From Novosphingobium beihaiense (lineage in GTDB: Bacteria; Pseudomonadota; Alphaproteobacteria; Sphingomonadales; Sphingomonadaceae): DNA of 64,000 nucleotides. Shown in pieces: positions 1 to 7,324 of the stretch. The notes under the pieces are model-generated. The model saw only the letters and a list, made by a program, of their open reading frames with translations, ran no database searches and was not told the DNA's origin. Numbering within the stretch: position 1 is the stretch's first letter; each line of letters opens with the position of its first letter. The stretch spans positions 1 through 64,000 of the forward strand of contig NZ_JALHLG010000018.1 in assembly GCF_022832375.1 (NCBI RefSeq), written 5' to 3'. The translations under genes were made by a program, and so were the position numbers.

Positions 1-840
1 GGCGAGCGCGGCCGCACTATCGCCCTGTGCGACCTGCACATCGCCCAATTCATTGAAGGCTACGGAACGATCACGTTCATTCGCAGCCTTTGCGAGGGAT
101 TGATCCGCGGCATGCCGGGCATCAGCCAGGCGGCCGGCATCGAAATACAGTCGCCCCAGTTCGACCCAGTCCCAGTGCCGGGAGGGGTCCCGGCGGACGA
201 TTTCTTCAAAAAGCGCAATGGCATAAATGGTAGTGGCACTGGGCGATGCTCCACGCAGACGCAGGATCGTTCGTGCTTCGGGGCGCAGGGTTTGCTCTGT
301 AAGACGCATATCGGAAACACGCTCAGCAATGGCGCGTTGCCGGGCGAGCAACACGATCGCCCTCTCGGTATTGTCAACTCCGCCCAGAGCGATCAGTTTG
401 AGTGCCTGCCGCCCATCCTCCGTCTGCAGAAGGCTTTCGCCATCGGTCAGCGCCGCGTGAAGCATGCGTTTGAAATCTTCGTCCTGCGCTGCGAGCCGTT
501 GGTTGAGGTCGTCCACCGCCTCTGCAAATGCCGTCTCGCGGGCTTGGGCTTCGCGTTCGAGTTTACGCACCTGGCCTTGTGCCGTGTTACTGCTCCGCCT
601 GGCGCTGGCCAGTTCCCTCTCCGCCTGCTGCCATCGCATATCCGCATCAAGAGCGCGCCTGTGTTCCGCCGTGGCGAGATTACTGAGGTGCTCGTTTTTA
701 TCAATCAACTGGGTGGTGACAGTTCGGTAAGTGTAGAGGCTCACTGTGCGCGAATTGTTCTTGGCGTATGCCGGTTCGTTGGCGAAGAACAGTCCGAATA
801 ACGCCAAGAGCGCCAACGTGCTCGCAAACCGCGTCACCAT
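1..840 (-). CDS. exported coiled-coil/TPR protein, C-terminus cut by window edge
   Basis: The frame starts at an ATG at 840, preceded by a G-rich ribosome site, and stays open to base 1, so only the first 280 residues are visible. A hydrophobic N-terminus ending near PAYA (about residue 26) looks like a signal peptide. Residues 45-120 are charged and helix-forming (coiled-coil-like). After about residue 200 there are tetratricopeptide-like helices (RHWDWVELGRLYFDAGRLAD and the next repeat). TPR proteins usually act as protein-binding scaffolds; no enzymatic motif is visible. It lies inside the presumed integrative element, so it is probably cargo. Partner and function are unknown. Confidence 0.8.
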   Translation of the reverse strand, partial: MVTRFASTLALLALFGLFFANEPAYAKNNSRTVSLYTYRTVTTQLIDKNEHLSNLATAEHRRALDADMRWQQAERELASARRSSNTAQGQVRKLEREAQARETAFAEAVDDLNQRLAAQDEDFKRMLHAALTDGESLLQTEDGRQALKLIALGGVDNTERAIVLLARQRAIAERVSDMRLTEQTLRPEARTILRLRGASPSATTIYAIALFEEIVRRDPSRHWDWVELGRLYFDAGRLADARHAADQSLAKAANERDRSVAFNELGDVQVAQGDSAAALA

Positions 841-867
841 TCAGTCCCCCCATAGATGAGGGGGTAA

Positions 868-1012
868 GCTAACGAATTACGGTTAGCGAGAATAGCGATT
901 CTTTGTAAACGATCGTTTGGCGGCGATTGAGTCTAAACCTAGGATTAGGTTTCGGCGGAATGTCCGATTTGACGATGCAACGGCGAAAACCGGACCGACC
1001 TCTACCGGTCCG
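868..1012. repeat. cluster of four short palindromes in a gene-free stretch
   Basis: The gene-free stretch 841-1152 holds GCTAAC/GTTAGC (868-887), AAACGATCGTTT (907-918), AAACCTA/TAGGTTT (935-952) and CGGACCG/CGGTCCG (991-1012). None is followed by a clear T-run, so they are not obvious terminators. They lie upstream of the TPR gene and could be operator or replication/partition-type sites of the element. That is inference. No other gene or RNA is recognisable here. Confidence 0.4.
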
Positions 1013-1152
1013 ATGGAGCCATTGTCCCCGGCCTGAATGAACGGCCGGCTTCGACCGCCGGGCGAAGCGTCGCGAGCGTCGGCTTTGTCGGTGAAGAAAG
1101 TAATACCTAATCGTATTTCCATCGAGTCGAATGACATTCGGAACCGGCGGGC

Positions 1153-1466
1153 CTAACGGTTGCACATGCAGGGAAGCTGCTGTTCGAATTCAAGGGCCGG
1201 CATATGGGCGCGCGAGAGGCGGCTCAACTCTACCGCGTCGAGCGGTTCAATGCCGAGGCGATAGCTCCAGGCGCTGAGGAGACCGGTTAGAGCGACGACC
1301 TGTTCATAGCGAGCTTTGCTTTCGAACTCGTCGCGTTCTCACTGCAGGGCAAGGCAATCCCAGAAGTCCCGGGCCTGCCATGGGGTGGCGATGCCCTCTT
1401 TGGCAAGCCCCGCGCGCCGCACTTGCCCCCACGCCTCGCCTGCTCGCTTTTGGTGTTGGAATTACG
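1153..1466 (-). pseudogene. decayed gene remnant with an in-frame stop
   Basis: One minus-strand frame reads like real protein on both sides of an in-frame TGA. The upstream half contains KRAGEAWGQVRRAGLAKEG and ATPWQARDFWDCLALQ, then the stop. The downstream half contains ESKARYEQVVALTGLLSAWS, YRLGIEPLDAVELSRL and SRAHMPALEFEQ, and ends at a TAG at 1153-1155. Another in-frame stop (TAA, about 1467-1469) lies just before the upstream half and no start codon with a ribosome site is visible, so this looks like the tail of an inactivated gene. The family was not identified. The stretch 1467-1756 beyond it holds nothing recognisable. Confidence 0.45.
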
Positions 1467-1756
1467 CGTTCGATGTTCGCTGCACATAAGCGGATCGGGC
1501 AGCTTTCCGGCACATTTTGATGTGAGAGCTGGGTTTTGTGCATTTACGCGAAATTTTGCGCGACCTGGCCGGTTACGCAGCGATCCGCGCTGGCACGGCC
1601 TTTGCTCTTGCCCCCCTGATAGCCATGGGCGGCGCATGCCGCCCCGCACGCCGGTTCGGTTGGCGCTCCGCTGAGGGCGGGCAATGGCATCTAGGCCTTG
1701 GGGGCAATGACAAATTGACGTCTGAGGGCGCGATAGCGTCCTCAGTCCACTTCCTT

Positions 1757-2530
1757 TTATGTCCTTGGGGAGGGGTACAATGCCAAGTTGGCACTCGCAC
1801 TGGAGGCAGAAGAAAGGCGCAGCATTTCCTCGTGCTCGCGCAAACTGTCCGCGTCCCCTTGGTACATGTATGCTAGCCGCTCCTCGTGTGAGGCTGCTGC
1901 GAGAGTTCGGTGATGGCTATTACCCGGCGCCCTTAGATTCCGCGCGATGTTGGCTAGGAGCTTGGCTGCTTGCCCGGCGGCGCGTGAAGGAACAGGTCCT
2001 GAACCCGCGCGCATCTTCTTCGTTTCCTTGAGTTTGTTGCCAAGTCTCTGCCGCAATGTGCGTAGGATCTCGATGGGAAGGCTGGCAAGATCGACGAAAT
2101 AGGAATTGCTGGTCTGCTGGCGTTTTGGTCCTCCGCCCGATTCGTTATCGGTTTTGACGGTACGCCGAACCCAGTCGATGATCTTCTCACGGCGAAGGAC
2201 GTCGAGTTGGCGCACGACAGTACGGCGCGAGAGTTTCGAACGCTTGGCAATCGTGTCCAGCGAGGGATCGCATCGGCCGGTTTGCCCGTCCATGACGCTG
2301 AAGAGGGCTTTCAGCACTTGCATCGCGTTCATCGAGATGGGGAGGCTTTTGCCGGGCTTCCTGATGTGATCGGAATAGGAAACAACGGTATCCCGGAGCA
2401 CGTCGCGGAAGCGAAACATGTTCTCGTTGCGAGCAGTTGGCTCCCAGTGGATCTGCGAGACCTGAGCGCGATCGTCGTCTACGTCGTAGCTGCGGCGCCA
2501 CACGGAATTTCGGATGAAGGCGGTGCTCAT
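1757..2530 (-). CDS. winged-helix replication-initiator-like protein
   Basis: A 257-residue protein with a helix-turn-helix region at about residues 68-120: DPSLDTIAKRSKLSRRTVVR is the recognition-helix part, followed by LDVLRREKIIDWVRRT. Proteins of this build occur on alphaproteobacterial plasmids and islands and are often annotated as helix-turn-helix or replication-protein-A-like. The C-terminal 100 residues are basic then acidic and low in complexity. It lies just downstream of the integrase on the same strand (25 bases between the integrase stop and this start), so the two may be co-transcribed. A role in replication or regulation of the element is inferred. Confidence 0.75.
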   Translation of the reverse strand: MSTAFIRNSVWRRSYDVDDDRAQVSQIHWEPTARNENMFRFRDVLRDTVVSYSDHIRKPGKSLPISMNAMQVLKALFSVMDGQTGRCDPSLDTIAKRSKLSRRTVVRQLDVLRREKIIDWVRRTVKTDNESGGGPKRQQTSNSYFVDLASLPIEILRTLRQRLGNKLKETKKMRAGSGPVPSRAAGQAAKLLANIARNLRAPGNSHHRTLAAASHEERLAYMYQGDADSLREHEEMLRLSSASSASANLALYPSPRT

Positions 2531-2555
2531 GCGCAGCCTCCACCGAATTCAGTTT

Positions 2556-3824
2556 TCAGGTGCGGCGCCGGCAGTCCGCAAGAGTGGCTGGCGATGGCAG
2601 GCCTTCGCACAGCAGATCCGCCCATTCCTGGGCGATGATCCGTCGTTGCCGCATGTACGCGGCGCGGTTGTAATGCGCTTCGGTTCCCCTGGGCTTGTGG
2701 GCCAGCATAAGATCGATCACGGCGCGGTCGCCAGGACGGCCGAGGTCCGCTGCACGCTCGTTCATGATGGTGCTGAACGAACTGCGCCAGCCATGCGGAA
2801 CATGCTCGCCCTCGTAGCCGGTCAAACGGCGATACGCGACGTTGAGCGTGTTGTCCGAGATTGGCCGGTGCGAGAAGCGGGGAGAGGGGAACAAATAGTC
2901 GCGATTCGCCGCCAGCGACATCGCGACCTTCACAGTCTCCACGGCTTGCCGGGAAAGGGGAATGGTGAAGTCGAAAGCCGTTTGCTCGCTTTCCGCGAGT
3001 TCGAGTTTCATCTTCTCGGCGGGAATTCGCCAGCGTGGGTCCGAACCGTCCAGATCGAGAAATTCCGCAGCCTGGGCGAGTCGCAGCGGCCCCGGCCGCG
3101 AGGCCGTGAGGGCAAGCAGCCGAGAGGCCAGCTTGGTGGCAGGTTGGCCGGGCAGGGCTTCGAAATCGAGCAGGAACTGGCGTGCACGCTTGATTTCCAA
3201 GATTGCCGGGCAACGGCCCAGCACTTGCGGTTGCAGGATGGCCTGTATCGATGCAGCGGGATTTATTTCCGCTTCCCCGGCTGCAATCGCCAGGTCGAAC
3301 ACTGACTTGATGCGCCAGAGTAAACGGTGCGCAGTATCCACCGCTCCGCGGCGCTGCACCGCGTCTATAACGGGGCGAATGTCCGCTGGGCGTATGCTGG
3401 TGAGTTGGAGCGCGCCGATCGCCGGAAAAATGTCCCTCTCCAGGCTCCGCTGCACGGCTGCGTGGTGTTTCGCTTTCCAGCCCTTTTGTTGCAGCCGAAG
3501 CCATTCCAGCGCTGCGGCACGGAAGGTCCCTGTTTCTTCCTCCTTGCCAAGGCGGCGTGCACGCGACTTCTTTAGCAGCTCGCCCGGATCGCGACCTGCG
3601 AACAACTCCGCGCGAGCTTCGTCCTTGCGCTGCCTGGCTTCCTTGAGGGAGAGCTGCGGATAGGGACCGAACGTGAGCAATTTTTCCTTGCCGCCATACC
3701 GGTATTTCAACCTCCAGCTCTTGAAGCCCGCTTTTGTGACCAGCAGGAACAGCCCTTCGCCATCGAACAGCTTGCGGTCCTTTGTCGACGGACCCGCTGT
3801 TTTGCATTCGCGATCCGTCAACAT
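2556..3824 (-). CDS. P4-type tyrosine site-specific integrase
   Basis: A 422-residue tyrosine recombinase that catalyses integration and excision of the element. The N-terminus has the DUF4102-type arm-binding domain (KLFDGEGLFLLVTKAGFKSW, about residues 15-35), followed by a core-binding domain and the catalytic domain. Catalytic residues visible are the Arg region in LLALTASRPGPLRLAQ, the His-x-x-Arg box in VPHGWRSSFST, and the late His/Tyr in EAHYNRAAY. The start was set at 3824 (MLTDRECK) because the in-frame extension upstream does not fit the family, and GAGG lies upstream. It abuts the tRNA-Thr 3' end, its likely attachment site. Confidence 0.92.
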   Translation of the reverse strand: MLTDRECKTAGPSTKDRKLFDGEGLFLLVTKAGFKSWRLKYRYGGKEKLLTFGPYPQLSLKEARQRKDEARAELFAGRDPGELLKKSRARRLGKEEETGTFRAAALEWLRLQQKGWKAKHHAAVQRSLERDIFPAIGALQLTSIRPADIRPVIDAVQRRGAVDTAHRLLWRIKSVFDLAIAAGEAEINPAASIQAILQPQVLGRCPAILEIKRARQFLLDFEALPGQPATKLASRLLALTASRPGPLRLAQAAEFLDLDGSDPRWRIPAEKMKLELAESEQTAFDFTIPLSRQAVETVKVAMSLAANRDYLFPSPRFSHRPISDNTLNVAYRRLTGYEGEHVPHGWRSSFSTIMNERAADLGRPGDRAVIDLMLAHKPRGTEAHYNRAAYMRQRRIIAQEWADLLCEGLPSPATLADCRRRT

Positions 3825-3926
3825 TGGATACCCCCACCTCCGAGATTCGCTGCCCCCAAAATACCCCCAAAGTGCTTGGGTATACGTGAGAACAAAAAGA
3901 AAACTTGAAGATGGCGGATGTGCCAA

Positions 3927-3950
3927 AAACCCCTGATTTGCAAGGGGTTT
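3927..3950. terminator. hairpin between integrase and tRNA-Thr
   Basis: A perfect 8-bp inverted repeat, AAACCCCT with AGGGGTTT and an 8-base loop, lies between the tRNA 3' end and the integrase start. It could end tRNA-Thr transcription (minus strand) or form part of the attachment region. T residues flank the stem but there is no long T-run. Confidence 0.45.
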
Positions 3951-3982
3951 CGGAATGTTCCGGAAGTGTCTGGAATAGGAAG

Positions 3983-4058
3983 TGGTGCCGCTTACAGGAT
4001 TCGAACCTGTGGCCCCATCATTACGAATGATGTGCTCTACCAGCTGAGCTAAAGCGGC
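3983..4058 (-). tRNA. tRNA-Thr (anticodon CGU)
   Basis: A 76-base cloverleaf on the minus strand. Acceptor arms are GCCGCTT and AAGCGGC, the D arm is GCTC/GAGC, the anticodon stem is CATCA/TGATG around loop TTCGTAA (anticodon CGT, reading ACG = Thr), and the T arm is ACAGG-TTCGAAT-CCTGT. The CCA end is encoded (3983-3985). The integrase gene lies directly beyond the 3' end, so this tRNA is the probable insertion site of the element. Confidence 0.95.
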
Positions 4059-4206
4059 GTGCCTGGTGCCCTGCCGGTGTGGCCGGGACCGTTAGCAGGG
4101 GGCGCCTTTACCGGGCGATCGGGTCTTGTGCAAGAGGTTTGCTGCACAAGAATGCGCTGCGGGCGCGCGGGGCCGGTCCGTCCGGCCTGCGCGCGCCCGC
4201 AGCGGG

Positions 4207-6036
4207 TCAGTTCTCGAAGGCGACGCCCGGCAGGTCCGGGTTCTGGCGCCAGTCGGCCAGCATATCGCGGAAAGCGTCCCAGCCCGCGACATAGCCCTTG
4301 AACAGCGCCCACTTGGGGTTCTTCTCGCCCTCGTTGTTGAAGTAGCTGGGCGTGCACTCGTTCTGGAACGCCGACATGTCCACCTCGTTCTCGCGGCAGT
4401 GCTGCACGTAGCTTTCGACGCCTTCCTTCGTGGCCGTGAAGGTGCTGGCGCCGCGCTTCAGGGTTTCGCCGATCATGAAGGCGATGTGCTCGGCCTGACG
4501 GCCGAACTGCTCGGTCGTGCTCGAATTGGTCGCGCCCTGGATATAGCCCATGTAGAACATGCCCGGGAAATTGTCGGTGGCAACGCCGTGGAACGTGCTC
4601 GGGCCGTTTTCCCAGTGATCGTAGATCGACAGCCCCTCACGCCCCTCGACGGTATCGATGCCCCAGCGGCGCTTGAGGTCCGAGGTGACTTCGAAGCCCG
4701 AGGCGAAGATCATCAGATCGACTTCGTATTCCACCCCGTCCGCCACGAAGCCCTTTTCGGTCATGCGCTCCACGCCCTGCGTCGGCGAGACGTCGATCAG
4801 CTTGACGTTGGGCTGGTTGAAGGCCGGATAGAACTCGTTGTTGGACAGCGGCCGCTTGCACATGAAGCGGAACCAGGGCTTGAGAATCTCGGCGGTTTCC
4901 TTGTCCTCCACCAGAGCGTCCACGCGGCGGCGCAGGCGTTCCATCACCTGAAAGTCGATCACTTCGCGCCGCGCCATCAGTTCCTCGATGGAAAGCTGCG
5001 GGCGGCCTTCCTCGGCCAGTTCCATTTCGAGGTTGCGGCTGATCTCGGTCCAGATGTCGCAGATCAGGTCCGGCTCGCCGGGCAGGAACATCATCTGCGC
5101 GCCGCGATGGAAGTTCGCCATACGCTCCTGCTGCCAGCCGGGCTTGAGCGAGGCGGCCCAGTCCGGATCGGTCGGCGGGTTGGGGCGCTCGTCCACGTTC
5201 GAGGGGGTGCGCTGCAGCACGTAGAGCTGCTTGGCGTACTTGGCGAGGTGCGGCACGGCCTGCACCGCGGTGGCGCCGGTGCCGACGATGGCAACGCGCT
5301 TGTCCGCCAGCTTGTCGAGCACGGGCTGCGTCCACGAACCGCCGGAATAGTCATGCTCCCAGCGGCTGGTGTGGAACATCTTGCCCTTGAAATCGTGGAT
5401 GCCGGGAATGCCGGGCAGCTTGGGCATGTTCATCACGCCGCCCGCCATGACCACGAAGCGGGCGCGGATGTCGTCGCCCCGGTTGGTCTTCACATGCCAG
5501 CGCTTGATCGATTCGTCCCAGGTGATGCTTTCGACGAGGGTGTGGAACAGCGCCTTGTCCTTGAGCTCGAAGCGCTCGGCCATCATGTCGCAGTATTCCT
5601 GGATCTCCCAGCCGTCGGAGAACTTCTTGCTGGGCATCCAGCCCATTTCCTCCAGCAGCGGCAGATAGCAGTAGGCATCGTTATCGCACTGCACGCCGGG
5701 ATAGCGGTTCCAGTACCACACGCCGCCAAAGCCGCCCGCATGGTCGATATTGCGCACGTTCTTGACGCCCAGCTTCCACAAGTGGTGCCCGGCGAGAATG
5801 CCGGAGAAACCGGCGCCGAGGATCGCGGCGTCGATGTCTTCCACCACCGGCGCGCGCTCGGCCACCGGGGTGAAGGGATCGTGGGCGTAATTGTCGGAGA
5901 GATCGTCGGTGGGGCGCACGTACTGTTCGCCGCCTTCCTTGCGCACGCGCTTGTCGCGCTCGGCGCGGTACTTGGCCTTGAGCGCCGGGATATCGAGTTC
6001 CTCGGGCGCAGGCATAAGGTTCTTCTGGCAGGTCAT
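4207..6036 (-). CDS. flavin-binding Baeyer-Villiger-type monooxygenase
   Basis: A 609-residue cytosolic FAD/NADPH monooxygenase of the class that turns ketones into esters or lactones. In order: FAD-binding Rossmann motif ILGAGFSGI (about residue 72), GGVWYWNRYPG (about 104), the Baeyer-Villiger fingerprint FKGKMFHTSRWEHD (about 216-229), and a second dinucleotide fold IVGTGATAVQ. The start at 6036 (MTCQKNLMP) was chosen because a purine-rich site, GGGAAC, precedes it; an ATG at 6123 is possible but sits beside the promoter-like sequence. It follows an SDR gene on the same strand, which suggests alcohol-to-ketone-to-ester oxidation. The substrate is unknown. Confidence 0.9.
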   Translation of the reverse strand: MTCQKNLMPAPEELDIPALKAKYRAERDKRVRKEGGEQYVRPTDDLSDNYAHDPFTPVAERAPVVEDIDAAILGAGFSGILAGHHLWKLGVKNVRNIDHAGGFGGVWYWNRYPGVQCDNDAYCYLPLLEEMGWMPSKKFSDGWEIQEYCDMMAERFELKDKALFHTLVESITWDESIKRWHVKTNRGDDIRARFVVMAGGVMNMPKLPGIPGIHDFKGKMFHTSRWEHDYSGGSWTQPVLDKLADKRVAIVGTGATAVQAVPHLAKYAKQLYVLQRTPSNVDERPNPPTDPDWAASLKPGWQQERMANFHRGAQMMFLPGEPDLICDIWTEISRNLEMELAEEGRPQLSIEELMARREVIDFQVMERLRRRVDALVEDKETAEILKPWFRFMCKRPLSNNEFYPAFNQPNVKLIDVSPTQGVERMTEKGFVADGVEYEVDLMIFASGFEVTSDLKRRWGIDTVEGREGLSIYDHWENGPSTFHGVATDNFPGMFYMGYIQGATNSSTTEQFGRQAEHIAFMIGETLKRGASTFTATKEGVESYVQHCRENEVDMSAFQNECTPSYFNNEGEKNPKWALFKGYVAGWDAFRDMLADWRQNPDLPGVAFEN

Positions 6037-6095
6037 GTCCGTTCCCACTTCTCCATGCAGGCGACTCTCGTCAGGGCGGCCGCCGTTGTGCGTTC

Positions 6096-6131
6096 GATGT
6101 ACGTTTGCGCGTTTAATTGTCAACAGTGTTG
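6096..6131 (-). promoter_or_regulatory. promoter with overlapping palindrome upstream of the monooxygenase
   Basis: On the minus strand TTGACA (6118-6123) and TACATC (6096-6101) are 16 bases apart. A perfect 11-base palindrome, CAACAGTGTTG (6121-6131), overlaps the -35 box, as expected for a repressor operator of the TetR kind. No regulator gene is adjacent, so any cognate protein would be encoded elsewhere. Confidence 0.45.
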
Positions 6132-6135
6132 TTCA

Positions 6136-7092
6136 TTAAGAGGCGGTCTTCGCCCCTTCGCTGGCCATCTGGAAGCTGTATCCGATGTGGCCGACATGGC
6201 CGTGCAGGCCGAAATCGAGCACTTGCGGGTTCTCCGGCCCCTTGTCGTGGAAGGCCTCGCAAGCGGCGGCCACGTCCTCGATGGTCCACGACGGGCGATA
6301 GACGCCGCGCGTTTCGGCGAGGAACACCCGCGCGATGCGCCCGGCGATCGAGGCGATCATCTCGCCGGTGACGGTGCAGGCCTCATGCGCCAGCCAGGCG
6401 ACGACCGGGGCGACGAGTTCGGGGTCCATCGGCGGATACTGCGAGACGTCGATCCCTTCGGCCATGCGGGTGACGGCGCTGGGCACGATCACGTTCGATT
6501 TGACGTTGCAATCCTCGCCTTCGAGCGCGGCGACATTGCTGAGGCCGATCATACCGGACTTGGACATGCCGTAGTTCACGCAATTGTTGTTGCCGTAGAT
6601 GCCGCCGATCGAGCTGGTGAGGACGATGCGGCCGAAGTTCTGATCGCACATCGGGCCGAACGCGGCCTGCACCACGTGGAACGCGCCCATCAGGTGGACA
6701 TCGACCACGGACTTGAAATCGTCGTAGCTGATGTCGCGGATCGAGCCGTAGCGCACATTGCCCGCGTTATGGATCAGCGCGTCGATCCGGCCCCAGGTGT
6801 CGAGCGCGGCCTGCACGATGGCCTTGCCGCCTTCGGGCGTGGCGACCGAATCGGCATTGGCCACGGCTTCGCCGCCCGCCGCGACGATCTCGTCCACGAC
6901 GCTCTGCGCGACATTCGTATCCGGCCCATCTCCGCGAATGGCACCGCCCAGATCGTTGACCACGACCTTGCACCCGCGCGCGGCGAGCAGCAGCGCATAG
7001 GCCCGGCCCAGACCGCGTCCGGCGCCGGTGACAACGGCCACGCGCCCGTCAAAGCGCATTTCGGTTTCGGGCGTAGTCTCTGAATGGGGCAT
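6136..7092 (-). CDS. short-chain dehydrogenase/reductase, 17-beta-HSD4-like
   Basis: A 318-residue NAD(P)-dependent oxidoreductase with the classical SDR layout: cofactor motif TGAGRGLG (about residue 22), VVVNDLGG, IHNAGNVRYGSI (NAG motif), catalytic Ser in VLTSSIGG, and the Tyr-x-x-x-Lys pair in NYGMSKSG. Length and the VNDLGG segment recall the dehydrogenase unit of peroxisomal multifunctional enzyme type 2, which acts on 3-hydroxyacyl-CoA or hydroxysteroid substrates. It is upstream of the monooxygenase on the same strand, about 100 bases away. The substrate is not determined by sequence. Confidence 0.9.
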   Translation of the reverse strand: MPHSETTPETEMRFDGRVAVVTGAGRGLGRAYALLLAARGCKVVVNDLGGAIRGDGPDTNVAQSVVDEIVAAGGEAVANADSVATPEGGKAIVQAALDTWGRIDALIHNAGNVRYGSIRDISYDDFKSVVDVHLMGAFHVVQAAFGPMCDQNFGRIVLTSSIGGIYGNNNCVNYGMSKSGMIGLSNVAALEGEDCNVKSNVIVPSAVTRMAEGIDVSQYPPMDPELVAPVVAWLAHEACTVTGEMIASIAGRIARVFLAETRGVYRPSWTIEDVAAACEAFHDKGPENPQVLDFGLHGHVGHIGYSFQMASEGAKTAS

Positions 7093-7324
7093 GGGGCAGG
7101 GCGTCCTCTCGCGGTTGGCGTGTCCGGATGAATGGGTATCGGAACGCCGGACGACTATGCGTCCGCGCTTTCATTTGGCAACCGGGGAACGGCCTTGCAC
7201 ATCCGCCCCGGCGATGGCCGCGCGCGAAGCTGGTCCGAAAGCGCCAGTGCGTTGCGCCTCCCAGAGGGCGGCGATAGGCTTTCCCTCAATGAATCGGCAT
7301 GTTGCCGCGGGAGAGGGATCGATC

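Larger units (their letters stand above)
1..3985. mobile_element. end of an integrative element inserted at tRNA-Thr
   Basis: A P4-type integrase gene (2556-3824) sits next to the 3' end of a tRNA-Thr gene, the usual arrangement of an island that integrated into a tRNA 3' end. Between the integrase and the window start lie a winged-helix protein of mobile-element type, a decayed gene, intergenic palindromes and a TPR protein, with no housekeeping gene. Genes beyond the tRNA look chromosomal. No second copy of the tRNA 3' end was found in the window, so the other end of the element should lie to the left. Boundaries are inferred. Confidence 0.55.

Noticed and set aside
2527-3870. A 447-codon minus-strand frame overlapping the integrase
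   Set aside because: It is a shifted frame of the integrase gene; only the integrase frame shows catalytic motifs.
1-3982. Second attachment site of the integrative element within the window
   Set aside because: No repeat of the tRNA-Thr 3' sequence (TTCGAACCTGT and flanks) was found left of the integrase.
4126-7083. A 985-codon open frame on the plus strand
   Set aside because: It lies antisense to the monooxygenase and dehydrogenase genes, which carry clear family motifs. The frame is a by-product of GC-rich codon use and its translation has no domain.
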